Counted from the first letter of the stretch, positions 51,363 through 59,763 are shown. The stretch: 64,000 nucleotides of DNA from Myxococcales bacterium (GCA_025359105.1 JANYHK010000026.1:62001-126000), one strand, 5' to 3'. Numbers and translations are program-made. The notes: generated by a model from the sequence alone, not told the origin.

Positions 51363-52591
51363 GTCACCGTCCGACGGACAGCGAACCTCGGGTCTCTCCA
51401 CGCGCCCGTGTCGAGCACGTCGGCGAGCTCGTGCGCGGCGCGCCACGCGTCTTCGTGGCGCAGAAAGAGCGGCGAAAATCCGAAGCGCGCGAAATGCGGC
51501 GGGCGAAAGTCGCCGACTGTGCCGCGCGCGATCAGCGCCTGCACGACCTCGTAGGCCGCGTCGACCTGCACGGACACGTGGCTGCCGCGCCGGGCGGGAT
51601 CCGTCGGTCCCGCGACGGAGATCGCGTGGCGCTTCGACAGCTCGGCGATGCCGTCGATGAAGATCGCGCACAGGCGCTCGGATTTGCGCCGCGCCTCCCC
51701 CCAGTCGACATCGGCTACCGCGTCGAGCGCCGCGTCGAGCGCGACCATCGAGAGGACCGGCTGCGTCCCGCACAAGAAGCGCGAGATTCCTGGGGCAGGC
51801 TCGTAGTCGCCGGCCATCGCGAACGGCTCGGCGTGACCCCACCACCCCGCGAGCGGCTGCGTGAGCTCGCCGACGATCGCGGGGCTCACGTAGACGAAGC
51901 CCGGCGCACCAGGGCCGCCGCTCAGATATTTGTACGTGCAGCCGACGGCCGCGTCGACGCCCCACGCCGCGAGCTCCAGGTCCATCACGCCCGTGGAGTG
52001 AGCGAGGTCCCAGATGACGCGCGCGCCGGCCGCGTGGATCTTGCGCGTGACGGCGGCGACGTCCCAGCGAAACGCCGACGCGTAGTCGACGTGACCCAGA
52101 ACGACGAGCCCCACGCGTGCGTCGGCGAGGGCGTCGTCGAGGTCCTCCGGTGCGCGCAAATCGGCGACATTTCGTGCCCCGGCGGCGGCGTGCACGACGT
52201 AGCGATCGCTCGGAAACGCGCCCGTCTCCACGAGGACGCGCGGGCGCTCGGGCCAGCGCGCGCGCATCGCGGAGACGAGCTTGAAGAGGTTCAGCGAGAT
52301 CGTGTCGGTGACGGCGACGGCGGTGGCCGCTGCGCCGAGGACGCGCGCCATCTTCGCGCCGAGCGTCCGCGGCAACTCGAACCAGCCGGCGGCTCCCCAC
52401 GAGCGCACGAGCCCTTCACCCCACGCGCCGGTCGCCGCGGCGGCGAGGCGTGCCGGCGCCGCAGCCGGCAGCGGACCCAAGCTGTTGGACGCCAGGTAGA
52501 CGCCGCGCTCGGGCACGACGAACCGCGCGCGCACGTCGCGGAGAGGATCCTCGTCGTCGAGGCGTCGGCACGCGTCGCGATCAAACGGCAT
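51359..52591 (-). CDS. kynU: Kynureninase
   Basis: 410 residues from the ATG at 52591. PLP aspartate-aminotransferase-fold enzyme: ERGVYLASNSLGPLP at the start (substrate/PLP phosphate region), AVTDTISLNLFKLVSAM, RVIWDLAHSTGVMDLELAAW (Asp contacting the PLP ring N), and the PLP Lys in CTYKYLSGGPGAPGFVYV. Converts kynurenine to anthranilate (or 3-hydroxykynurenine to 3-hydroxyanthranilate) plus alanine, a step of tryptophan degradation. Start overlaps the end of the VOC-cupin gene by 11 bases and its stop overlaps the repair gene by 4, so all three are co-translated. Confidence 0.93.
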   Translation of the reverse strand: MPFDRDACRRLDDEDPLRDVRARFVVPERGVYLASNSLGPLPAAAPARLAAAATGAWGEGLVRSWGAAGWFELPRTLGAKMARVLGAAATAVAVTDTISLNLFKLVSAMRARWPERPRVLVETGAFPSDRYVVHAAAGARNVADLRAPEDLDDALADARVGLVVLGHVDYASAFRWDVAAVTRKIHAAGARVIWDLAHSTGVMDLELAAWGVDAAVGCTYKYLSGGPGAPGFVYVSPAIVGELTQPLAGWWGHAEPFAMAGDYEPAPGISRFLCGTQPVLSMVALDAALDAVADVDWGEARRKSERLCAIFIDGIAELSKRHAISVAGPTDPARRGSHVSVQVDAAYEVVQALIARGTVGDFRPPHFARFGFSPLFLRHEDAWRAAHELADVLDTGAWRDPRFAVRRTVT

Positions 52592-53678
52592 CGGCCCCTC
52601 GAGACTTCGGCAGGGTGATCTCCAGGATCTCCAGATCGGCCGAGCGACCCGCCAGCGTGAACGCAGCGCCCGCGGGGATGACGAAGGCGTCGCCGGCCGC
52701 GACGCCAGCGGACGCCTGCCCGTCACACGCCAGCGTCGCCGCGCCCGCCAGCACGAAGTCGAACAGCAGCTCGCCGTCGTGCGTTCGGCGCGCGTTACCT
52801 GCGGCGTCGACGGCCTTGAGGACACGTGCGTCTGCGAGCCCGCGCGTCGCTTTTGCGATGCCGAGGTCGCGGGCGACGAAGCCCGTTACGTCGCTCGGCA
52901 CCCACGTCGCCTTCGCTTGCTCGTGGCGCGTGAACGTCTGCCCGGCGAAGACCCGAGACGGGTCGTGCTTCGCGGTCGGGAGCGCGAGCGCGGCGTCGGT
53001 GAACGTCTCGTGGACCGCGGGGCAGCCGATCTCGACGACCTCGGTGCCTGGCCCGCACTCGAGGACCCGATGGCGGATCTCGGGTGGCTGGAGCACGCAT
53101 TCGCCGGCATGCATGACGAACGCCTGCCCCTGATCTTCGTAGAGCAGGCGCGTCCAGCCGCGGTAGCAGAAGATCATCTGGAAGCGAACGCGGTGGTAGT
53201 GGACGTAGTCGGCGATCTCGCCACCGTCGCCGACGCGAATGTGCGATGCGACGAAGCGGCCGCCTTGGCGATCGGGGATGAGATCGCGGTAGCGCATGCC
53301 GGCGCGGCCGACCGCCCACGCCGCGTCGTCGCCGAGCTTGGTGAGCACGTAGCTCGCCGCGAGCGGCGGCACGACCACGGCGGGAACCCGCGGACGCACG
53401 TCGACGCGTGTTCCGTTCGGCGCCACGAGCAGCTCCGCGCGCGCGTCGTCGCGGTACAAGATCACGTGGCCCGGAGCGCCGCTGGGGGCGGCGGCGTCGA
53501 GGCGGAGCCGCAGGCCGAACCCCGAGACGATCGCGACCGCCGGCGCATCGGCGGGGAACGTCGACTCCAGCGCGAAGCCCAGGTCCTCGAAGAAGGCGAG
53601 CGAGGCGTGAAGATCGCCCGCGGGCAAGACGATCTCGGCGCGCGCAGCAGCAGGGGGAAGGCGATGAGGATCCTTCAC
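52581..53678 (-). CDS. VOC-cupin fusion, probable kynurenine-pathway accessory or oxygenase
   Basis: 365 residues from a GTG at 53678 (VKDPHRLPPAA). N-terminal about 110 residues are of the VOC/glyoxalase fold (AEIVLPAGDLHASLAFFEDL, GHVILYRDDARAELLV). After a linker comes a cupin resembling the 3-hydroxyanthranilate-associated group: IADYVHYHRVRFQMIFCYRG, MHAGECVLQPPEIRHRVLEC and VVEIGCPAVHETFTD, with the cupin metal-binding His/Glu positions. A second cupin-like half (FDFVLAGAATLACDGQ, GDAFVIPAGAAFTLAGR) closes the protein. Tight overlap with kynU suggests a role in the same pathway. Divergent start lies 20 bases from the phosphodiesterase gene. Confidence 0.85.
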   Translation of the reverse strand: MKDPHRLPPAAARAEIVLPAGDLHASLAFFEDLGFALESTFPADAPAVAIVSGFGLRLRLDAAAPSGAPGHVILYRDDARAELLVAPNGTRVDVRPRVPAVVVPPLAASYVLTKLGDDAAWAVGRAGMRYRDLIPDRQGGRFVASHIRVGDGGEIADYVHYHRVRFQMIFCYRGWTRLLYEDQGQAFVMHAGECVLQPPEIRHRVLECGPGTEVVEIGCPAVHETFTDAALALPTAKHDPSRVFAGQTFTRHEQAKATWVPSDVTGFVARDLGIAKATRGLADARVLKAVDAAGNARRTHDGELLFDFVLAGAATLACDGQASAGVAAGDAFVIPAGAAFTLAGRSADLEILEITLPKSRGADAV

Positions 53679-53698
53679 GGGGGGTCTACTATAGCCCG

Positions 53699-54292
53699 GT
53701 GCCCCGCCGTGCCCACGTCCACGCCCGCGAGACGGTCTCGCTGAACGAGGACGGCGCGCTCCGGATCGTCGCCGTCGCCGACACGCATGGCCGCCCGCAC
53801 CCCGACCTCGACGCGCGCATCGCCGCGCTCGCGCCGCACCGCATCCTGCACGCGGGTGACATCGGCGACCTGGCCGTGCTGGACGCACTCCGCAAGCACG
53901 CGCCCGTCATCGTGGTGCGCGGCAACATCGACGAACGCGCGCCCGATCTGCCGGACATCGTCACGGTGGATGTGCGCGACGGCGACCAATCGCTCCTCAA
54001 GATCCTGATGCTCCACATCGCGGTGTACGGCCCGAAGCTGCGGGCCGACGCGGCGCGCCTCGCGAAGTCCGAGGACGTCTCGCTCGTCGTGTGCGGGCAC
54101 TCCCACGTGCCCTTCGCGGCGCACGAGCGCGGGGTGACCGTCTTCAACCCGGGCTCGGTGGGGCCGCGCCGCTTCCACCTGCCGATCGTGCTGGGCGTGA
54201 TCGACCTCGCGCGTGAGGGCACGTCGGTCCGGCACGTGGACTGCGAGACCGGGCTCGCGTGGAGCCCGCGTTCGGCCGCTCGCGGGGGTTGA
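53699..54292 (+). CDS. YfcE/MJ0936-type metallophosphodiesterase
   Basis: 197 residues from a GTG start. Calcineurin-like phosphoesterase landmarks in order: IVAVADTHGRPHPD (D-x-H), ILHAGDIGDLAVLDAL (GD-I-x-D), VVRGNIDERA (GN-x-D), ILMLHIAVYG (the His of the family's H-x-x-x-x-G site), VVCGHSHVPFA (GHSH) and FNPGSVGPRR. Binuclear metal site intact. Members hydrolyse small phosphodiesters; the biological substrate is not established. Only 20 bases separate it from the divergent VOC-cupin start, so its promoter must lie in that gene or the start is further inside. Confidence 0.88.
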   Translation: MPRRAHVHARETVSLNEDGALRIVAVADTHGRPHPDLDARIAALAPHRILHAGDIGDLAVLDALRKHAPVIVVRGNIDERAPDLPDIVTVDVRDGDQSLLKILMLHIAVYGPKLRADAARLAKSEDVSLVVCGHSHVPFAAHERGVTVFNPGSVGPRRFHLPIVLGVIDLAREGTSVRHVDCETGLAWSPRSAARGG

Positions 54293-54314
54293 CGATTACA
54301 GTCTTGGTGTTGCG

Positions 54315-55190
54315 TCACACCACGAAGTCGAGCATCTGCACCCGCGTCGTGTAGTCGTCGAGCTTCGCGCGGAAGTCGTCGACGAGGGCGTCCAGCTTCA
54401 CGACGACGCCGTCGTTGGCCTCGCGGAGGACCTCTCCGCTCACGACGATCTCACCGGTCGGCATGAGCATGACCCCGGACCAGAAGCCCGGCTCGCCGGC
54501 GAGCTCCTGGGCGGTGCCGGCGAGCTTCATGTGCCCGTGGCTGACCTCGAGCACCGGCACGACGCGCCCGCTGTCGAGGCGGACGTGGGCGGGATAGCTC
54601 GCCGGCGGCGAGACGCGGTAGTTCGCGCGGCGGTTCTTCTCGATGAGCGTGTCGAGCGTCTCGAAGAGCCCCTTGGACATCTCGGTCTCGGGGCTGGCGA
54701 GGACGACCTCGCGCAGCTGCTTCATCGCCTTCTGCGTGCGGATGATGTTCGCGCGCATGTCGGACATGAGGCCGCGATCACGGCGGACCTTGTCGCCCAC
54801 CACCGAGAGCAAGTTCCTGTAGAAGGCGAGGCCGACGTCGGCGTGCGCGTCGAAGAAGCCGAGGAGATCCCGCACGGGCATCGAGAGGACCTCGATGTCG
54901 GTCGTGGCAGTCGCCGTCGTGTTCCGCGGGATGCCGGTCAGCGCGCCGAGCTCGCCGAGGGGCGCGAGCGCGTGGAGCTGGAAGCGGGCGGTCCCCTCCT
55001 CTTCTAGCGTCACCTCCCCGCGGGCCAGGAGCTCGAAGCGCGTGGCGACGTCCCCCTCCTTGAAGAGCACCGTGCCCGCGGCGTGCGGGGTGGGGTGGAA
55101 GGCGGCGAGGACCTGAGCGAGGCGAGCCTCGGGGATCCCATGAAACAGCGGCAGAGCAGAAAGAGCAGACAGATCGCGAACGTTCGTCAC
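54315..55190 (-). CDS. Cyclic-nucleotide-binding-domain regulator with C-terminal PilZ-like domain
   Basis: 291 residues from the GTG at 55190 (VTNVRDLSALSAL); a longer frame with ATG at 55235 is possible, but a GGAG nine bases before 55190 favours the GTG. CNMP-binding domain: PLFHGIPEARLAQVLAAFHP, VLFKEGDVATRFELLARGEV, LGELGALTGIPRNTTATATT. After a helical linker comes a C-terminal module reading NYRVSPPASYPAHVRLDSGR, LEVSHGHMKLAGTAQ, which has the N-x-R... and strand pattern of PilZ domains but lacks the strict D/N-x-S-x-x-G box. Cytoplasmic; no DNA-binding domain, so it may tune motility or envelope functions in answer to cNMP. Confidence 0.83.
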   Translation of the reverse strand: MTNVRDLSALSALPLFHGIPEARLAQVLAAFHPTPHAAGTVLFKEGDVATRFELLARGEVTLEEEGTARFQLHALAPLGELGALTGIPRNTTATATTDIEVLSMPVRDLLGFFDAHADVGLAFYRNLLSVVGDKVRRDRGLMSDMRANIIRTQKAMKQLREVVLASPETEMSKGLFETLDTLIEKNRRANYRVSPPASYPAHVRLDSGRVVPVLEVSHGHMKLAGTAQELAGEPGFWSGVMLMPTGEIVVSGEVLREANDGVVVKLDALVDDFRAKLDDYTTRVQMLDFVV

Positions 55191-55311
55191 GGCGAGTTTC
55201 TCCGTTCCCGCGGGACATCCGCGCGGCGGCACCATACGTCAGCCAACGAGGCTGCGCACGAACGACGTGAGGCGCTCGCCCGACTGGGCCTGCGCGCGTA
55301 GCGTGGAGGCC

Positions 55312-55764
55312 ATGGACACGCCGATCGTTGGCGGGTGCCTTTGCGGCGCCGTTCGCTTTGCCGCCCAGACCCCCACCCTCTTTTGCTGCCACTGCCATTG
55401 CGCGTGGTGCCGTCGCGCGCATGGCGCTGCGTTCGTCACCTGGTTCGGCCTGAAGGACACGGCGTTCTCGCTCACGAGCGGCGAAGGCGCGCTGCGGTGG
55501 TTCCGCTCGTCCAAAGCCAGCGAGCGGGGCTTCTGCGGGACGTGCGGCACGACGCTCTTCTTCCGCTCGACCCTCGCGCCCGGCGAGATGCACGTCGCGC
55601 TCGCGTGCGCGGACGGGCCGATCGACCGCGCTCCGTCGCTGCACGTTTTCTACGACGCGCGCGTCCCGTGGCTCGCGATGCACGACGATCTCCCGCACTT
55701 CGACCGCGAGAGCGAAGGCCTGCGCAAGTACCAGGCCGTCGCGCGCACGCCCGGTCGCCCGTAG
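55312..55764 (+). CDS. GFA (glutathione-dependent formaldehyde-activating) family zinc protein
   Basis: 150 residues; ATG preceded by a good GGAGG site. Contains the GFA/CENP-V pattern of metal-binding Cys: GGCLCGAVRF, CCHCHCAWCRRAHGAAFVTW, and SERGFCGTCGTTLFF. These Cys hold two Zn ions in the Mss4-like fold. Members act in glutathione-formaldehyde chemistry or are of unknown function. No signal peptide. Convergent with the MGDKSP microprotein, with a hairpin in the 39-base gap. Confidence 0.87.
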   Translation: MDTPIVGGCLCGAVRFAAQTPTLFCCHCHCAWCRRAHGAAFVTWFGLKDTAFSLTSGEGALRWFRSSKASERGFCGTCGTTLFFRSTLAPGEMHVALACADGPIDRAPSLHVFYDARVPWLAMHDDLPHFDRESEGLRKYQAVARTPGRP

Positions 55765-55765
55765 A

Positions 55766-55796
55766 CACCACGAGGGCGGTTCACTCCGCCCTCGGT
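55766..55796. terminator. Hairpin between converging genes
   Basis: GAGGGCGG and CCGCCCTC form a perfect 8-bp stem around TTCACT, with CCAC/GTGG extending it across a bulged G. Sits exactly between two converging stops, so it could serve both strands. No T-run. Confidence 0.45.
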
Positions 55797-55803
55797 GGCA
55801 GGC

Positions 55804-55941
55804 CTACTTGCTCTTCTTGACGCCCGCGGCGGCGTTCGAGTTGCTCTTGGCCTTCGCGTTCGCGGCGGCCGCCTTCTGGTTCTTGTCGGCCGTATCTTGT
55901 TTCTTGGACCGGTCTTTGGCTTTCGGGGACTTGTCGCCCAT
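55804..55941 (-). CDS. Lys-rich MGDKSP-type small protein
   Basis: 45 residues starting MGDKSPKAKDRSKKQ. This start is characteristic of a widespread family of short, Lys/Ala-rich cytosolic proteins of unknown function in proteobacteria; the longer in-frame extension upstream is not conserved. Mostly Lys, Asn and Ala, predicted disordered, possibly nucleic-acid associated. Separate promoter; the neighbour on the same strand is a YkgJ-type protein. Confidence 0.68.
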   Translation of the reverse strand: MGDKSPKAKDRSKKQDTADKNQKAAAANAKAKSNSNAAAGVKKSK

Positions 55942-56019
55942 GGAGCTCACCGCCTGTGGTTCGGGTTTCGAGATCGCAGTTCCACCCCGCACCCTAGGCT
56001 CATTGCGCGACGACCCTCG

Positions 56020-56514
56020 CTATTTCGCGACGAAGAGCGCGCGAAGCGAGGTCCGGCGAGCCGCGGAGGGGTGTGCCTCGAGCTCGAGACGTGCCAGCCG
56101 ACCTTCGACGGGCCCCAGGGTCCAGCAGTCGTCGGCGGGCAAGTCCTCGATCGGCTCACCGGCGTCGTTGAGCGGACAGATGTCGCGGAGCTCGACGGGT
56201 GTGCCTTGCTGCTCCTCGAGCCATCGCAGCGGGAGGCCCTGCGTCCGGCAGACGTACGGGCGCTCCGCATAGATACGGCAAGCGCCCGCCGCGTCGAGGA
56301 AGGCGCAGGCCCCGACCGGGTGCGGCGCTCCCTCCTGCAGGAGCGAGCCGTGGCGCTGGCGAATGTGCTCGGCCTCCACGTCGAAGACGGTCAGATCGTC
56401 GACGCAGCAGGCGCTGCAGCCCTTTCGGCACACGGTGCGCGCGGCATGAAGGACGTGGAGGCGGCGCGCGACGAGGTCCACGTCGGCATGGAGCGAAGTG
56501 ATGTCGTCGGCCAA
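56020..56514 (-). CDS. YkgJ-family cysteine-cluster protein
   Basis: 164 residues. N-terminal helix, then CRKGCSACCVDDLTVFDVEA (C-x3-C-x2-CC), FLDAAGACRIYAERPYVCRT (C-x9-C), and an Asp/Cys region (ELRDICPLNDAG, DDCWTL) that completes the zinc/iron-binding Cys cluster of the YkgJ family. Members of this family (PF03692) are metal-binding and associated with redox or RNA/protein modification, but function here is unknown. Start ATG at 56514 faces a dyad-rich intergenic region holding two palindromes. Confidence 0.87.
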   Translation of the reverse strand: MADDITSLHADVDLVARRLHVLHAARTVCRKGCSACCVDDLTVFDVEAEHIRQRHGSLLQEGAPHPVGACAFLDAAGACRIYAERPYVCRTQGLPLRWLEEQQGTPVELRDICPLNDAGEPIEDLPADDCWTLGPVEGRLARLELEAHPSAARRTSLRALFVAK

Positions 56515-56561
56515 GCGCGGAGTCTACATCCTCCCGCGGCGACGGTGAGGGCGCGCCGAGA

Positions 56562-56598
56562 GAACAATTTGTTCATCGTGGTGCTGAACAACTTGTTC
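56562..56598. promoter_or_regulatory. Two identical-arm 13-bp palindromes (operator candidate)
   Basis: GAACAA-T-TTGTTC at 56562-56574 and GAACAA-C-TTGTTC at 56586-56598 are both perfect dyads with one central base, 24 bases centre to centre. They lie 48-84 bases upstream of the minus-strand YkgJ gene start and 166 bases upstream of the small plus-strand lipoprotein. This is a typical paired-operator arrangement. The regulator is unknown. Confidence 0.55.
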
Positions 56599-56764
56599 CG
56601 CCGGGCGCCGAGGCCTGAGCAGATTGTGCAGTCGCGTGTGGCCAGCGCGGCTGCTGCGCCCAGATCGTCGGTGGCACGAGGGCTGCTATGGAGCGCTCGC
56701 CGACGCGGGACGGCTCGTCGCTTCCGCGGTTCGCTCTTCAACCCGTTCGAAAGGATTACCTCAA

Positions 56765-56995
56765 ATGAAGCATCTTCTGCTCGCCGTGACGCTCGCTCTC
56801 GTCGCCGCCGGGTGTGCTGCGGAAACGGGTCCCGAGCCCGAGAAGGGTCCTGAGCCAACGCAGGAGCCGCAACCGGCGGGTACGGCCGCCACGGACTCCA
56901 CCGGACACGTGTCTCCGCTCGCGAGGCCCAAATGCACCGACAACCCCAACGGGACGACGACGTGCTGCACGAGGACATCGTGCGTGACGTTCTGA
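56765..56995 (+). CDS. Small Cys-containing lipoprotein
   Basis: 76 residues; ATG preceded by AAAGGA. Signal peptide with lipobox VAAGCAAETG, then a short Pro/Glu-rich spacer (PEPEKGPEPTQEPQPAG), then a Thr/Gly segment and a C-terminal Cys cluster (CTDNPNGTTTCCTRTSC). Four Cys in the last 25 residues suggest disulfides. A myxobacterial-style microlipoprotein, function unknown. Lies downstream of two palindromes and next to a lipase gene on the other strand. Confidence 0.62.
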   Translation: MKHLLLAVTLALVAAGCAAETGPEPEKGPEPTQEPQPAGTAATDSTGHVSPLARPKCTDNPNGTTTCCTRTSCVTF

Positions 56996-57060
56996 ACGCA
57001 TCCTGCCGTCGATGTTGATCCATCGTCGTTCCCCCCGCAGGGCAGGGAGCGGCGGGGTCC

Positions 57061-59070
57061 CTATTTCGCCCGGACCTCCGGCGCACCGGCGGCGTACGAG
57101 CGCGCGAAGGCGAGCGCCATCGCGTGGATCTCCTCGATCGGCTCCTTCACTCGGACCGGCGTGCCCAGCTTGGTCGCCGGCGGGAACCCCTGCGTATACT
57201 GGGCGTCGCCCTCGAACGTGGTGAACATCGTGTGGGTGGCACGTTCGACCTGGACGACCGCGACGGTCGGTGCCCCTGGAGGCCCCGCGTAAGGAGCGGC
57301 GGCCGACGGCAGTTCGGCGAAGCGCAGCGCCCGCGAGAAACCGGGCACCGTCACCTGGGTCGCGCCGGCGATCGACGCGAGCAGCTCCCCGCCCTGGTTC
57401 GGGATGAGCTCGTCGGAGAACGCCTGGAGAAAGAGCACCGACTTGGGCTTGCCCGACGGGAAGCGCGCGATGTGCGGCGCGAACGCCGCGGGCTCGCCGG
57501 GCTCGAGGATCGCCTGCATCAGCGAGACGGCGCGCTGCGCTTCGGCGGGCAGCCCGACCGGATCGGAAAAATCGAGCGTCGCGTCGATGGTGGGGCGCAC
57601 GAACAAGCCGAGGGCGGGCTGGAAGAAGGGCGAGTCGGGGAAGATCGGCAGGAAGACCCCCGCGCCGCCGACGCTCAGCACCGCGGCCCCGAGATCCGGG
57701 GAGACCGCCAGCACCGACGCGCCGAGGACCGAGCCGAAGGACTCGCTCGTGTAGACGAGGTGCGACGCGTCGAGCGTCACTCCGGCAGCGAACGGGGACG
57801 TGTCGCCGTGGACGAGCAGCCGCACGAGCTCGGTCACCTCGAACACGGCCTGGCGCAGGCTGTCGCGCACGTAGCGGCCGTCGAGCGGGCCGATGCCGTG
57901 CGCTGCGTCACCGGCGAAGTCGAAGAAGAGGAACGACGCCCCCAGCTCGTCGAGATCGGCGAGCCCGTCGGGGCCGGGGGCGCCGGAGAAGTTGTGCACG
58001 CGATCCTTCGCGCCGGGCTGACGGCTGCCGTGCCACAGGGCGTCTATCCCGATCGTCGCGTACCCCGCGCGCGCGTAGTCGTTGGCGACCGCGGCGACCT
58101 GCCAGCGGCCGGCGTTGAGGCCGTGCTGGTAGACGAGCACGGGGACTTTGCCCGCCCCACCGCGCGGAAGGGTGAGGAAAAACGGGATGGTCGTCGTGGA
58201 CTTCGCGACGGGCGCGCCGGCTCCGTCGAGCGGGATGCGGCCGAGGACGTCCTTCGGCGCGTCGAGGTAGTACGGCGCATCGAACGTCCCGGTGACCACG
58301 GCACCGATGGCGTCGTGGACGATCCCTTTTGGATCACCCTGCCCCGGCCTGGTCGTCGCGGGCGCGCCGAACAGATCGTCGAGCTCCGGCTGCGTCGCGA
58401 GGGTGCGCGTCACGACGACGCGCGGAGGCGGGAGCGCGTCGGCCTGCCCGCGCATCGCGAACAGCACCCGCGACGGCTGCCCGACGGTGAACACCGTCGC
58501 CGCGCCTACCTTCGCCGGATGGGCCTGCAGGTACGCGGCGAGCGGAGCATACGCGGCGGCGTGCGGGCCTTCGCCACGGAGCGCGCGGCCCATCTCGGCG
58601 GACGGGACGACGCGCGCGTCGCCCACGAAGCAGCCATAGATGTGCTGCTCGCGCAGGACCGCCGACGAAGGCGCCAGCGCCACGAGCTCGCGTGTGGCCT
58701 CGCGGTAGAAGAGGGCGAGCTGCGTCGGTGACGCCGCCCCGTCCGTGAGATCCACGAGCGTCGCCGCGTCGTCCTGCGGGCCGTTGCGGAGCGCGCCGCC
58801 ACCGAGCGGGAAGAAGATCGACGTCCGGACCGGCGCCCCGTCGAGCTCGGACAGAGACGCGGCCATCGCGGCGAGGGCGTCGTCCTTGCCCTCGAACGGG
58901 ATCGACTCCACCCGGAGATGCCCGCCCTCCCGGAGGACGTCGCTCGGCCACGGACTGTCCGCGAAGGAGCCGCCCAGGCCCGCCACGGCGCGAGGATCGT
59001 CGGCGCGGGACGCGGCGCAGGCGACGAGCGCCATCGCGAGGACGGCCATGGTGCATGCGCGAGCGTTCAT
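57061..59070 (-). CDS. Large alpha/beta-hydrolase (lipase-like) lipoprotein
   Basis: 669 residues from the ATG at 59070; the frame continues upstream but only this start gives a signal peptide with lipobox ALVACAAS. N-terminal part (DSPWPSDVLREGGHLRVESI) resembles the N-terminal domain of bacterial virulence-factor-type lipases. The C-terminal half is an alpha/beta hydrolase: KVPVLVYQHGLNAGRWQVAA (oxyanion hole HG), nucleophile elbow TSESFGSVLG near residue 435, and SDELIP plus a late His (ERATHTMF) as the remaining triad candidates. Divergent from a tetR gene over a perfect palindrome, so it is the probable target of that repressor. Likely a secreted lipase or esterase. Confidence 0.82.
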   Translation of the reverse strand: MNARACTMAVLAMALVACAASRADDPRAVAGLGGSFADSPWPSDVLREGGHLRVESIPFEGKDDALAAMAASLSELDGAPVRTSIFFPLGGGALRNGPQDDAATLVDLTDGAASPTQLALFYREATRELVALAPSSAVLREQHIYGCFVGDARVVPSAEMGRALRGEGPHAAAYAPLAAYLQAHPAKVGAATVFTVGQPSRVLFAMRGQADALPPPRVVVTRTLATQPELDDLFGAPATTRPGQGDPKGIVHDAIGAVVTGTFDAPYYLDAPKDVLGRIPLDGAGAPVAKSTTTIPFFLTLPRGGAGKVPVLVYQHGLNAGRWQVAAVANDYARAGYATIGIDALWHGSRQPGAKDRVHNFSGAPGPDGLADLDELGASFLFFDFAGDAAHGIGPLDGRYVRDSLRQAVFEVTELVRLLVHGDTSPFAAGVTLDASHLVYTSESFGSVLGASVLAVSPDLGAAVLSVGGAGVFLPIFPDSPFFQPALGLFVRPTIDATLDFSDPVGLPAEAQRAVSLMQAILEPGEPAAFAPHIARFPSGKPKSVLFLQAFSDELIPNQGGELLASIAGATQVTVPGFSRALRFAELPSAAAPYAGPPGAPTVAVVQVERATHTMFTTFEGDAQYTQGFPPATKLGTPVRVKEPIEEIHAMALAFARSYAAGAPEVRAK

Positions 59071-59103
59071 TGGTTCTTCTTCCCCGGCGGCGAATTCATG
59101 GTA

Positions 59104-59127
59104 CATCAAAACATATCTGTTTTGATG
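59104..59127. promoter_or_regulatory. Perfect palindrome overlapping the tetR start (operator candidate)
   Basis: Arms CATCAAAACA and TGTTTTGATG are perfect 10-bp inverted repeats around TATC. The site lies 34-57 bases from the lipase start and covers the ATG at 59125 of the TetR gene, the usual place for an autoregulated TetR-family operator controlling a divergent pair. Confidence 0.7.
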
Positions 59128-59763
59128 AAACGCGCAACCCGAGCCACGACGAACGGTCCCGGCACCTACGATCGCTCGCAGACGCCGAGGGCGCGGCGCG
59201 CGTCGCAGCGACTCGTGCTCTTGCGGGCGGCCGTGGACGTCTTCGCGACCAAGGGCTACGCGGGCGCGTCCGTCGAGGCGATCATCGAGGCGGCAGGGAT
59301 GAGCCGGCGGACGTTTTACGAGCACTTCGACGGGCTGGAGGGCGCCCTGAAGGAGGTTCATGCCCGCTCGGCGAAGATCGCTCTCGGCGCCGTGGCGGGC
59401 GCGATGGCGGCTGAAGACGCCCCGCTCGCGCGCATCGAGGCGGGCATCGGCGCATTCCTCGCGCTCGCGGGGCAAAACGGCGGCCTCGCGCGCGTGCTCT
59501 TTCGCGAGGTGCGCGCGGCGGGCCCGCAGTACGAGCGGCGACGCGAAGAGCTGCTCCTCGAGTTCGCGGCGATGCTCCGCGGCGCCCTCACCGCCGCGTT
59601 TCTCGAGGGCGCCCTCGCCCGGACGCCGGACGAGCTCGCGGCCTACGCCGTGACGGCGTCGGTCGAAGCGGTCGCCCTCCGCTACGTGGAGCGCAGCGAG
59701 GAGGCTCGCATTCAGGAGGCGCTGCCCACGCTGATGCGGGTGGTGACCGGCGCCTTCGCTTGA
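59125..59763 (+). CDS. TetR-family transcriptional repressor
   Basis: 212 residues from the ATG at 59125; an in-frame ATG at 59098 is also possible, and the operator palindrome covers the chosen start. N-terminal HTH: LLRAAVDVFATKGYAGASVE, AIIEAAGMSRRTFYEHFDGL, the TetR signature (ATKGY...TS/SVEAI...GMSRRTFYEHF). The C-terminal helical domain is of ligand-binding type (LARIEAGIGAFLALAGQ, ARVLFREVRAAGPQYERR). Regulates itself and probably the divergent lipase; inducer unknown, perhaps fatty acid or detergent-like. Confidence 0.88.
   Translation: MKRATRATTNGPGTYDRSQTPRARRASQRLVLLRAAVDVFATKGYAGASVEAIIEAAGMSRRTFYEHFDGLEGALKEVHARSAKIALGAVAGAMAAEDAPLARIEAGIGAFLALAGQNGGLARVLFREVRAAGPQYERRREELLLEFAAMLRGALTAAFLEGALARTPDELAAYAVTASVEAVALRYVERSEEARIQEALPTLMRVVTGAFA

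Noticed and set aside
56562-56598. LexA (SOS) boxes
   Set aside because: The GAAC-GTTC spacing is 5 rather than 4 bases and no SOS gene lies nearby.
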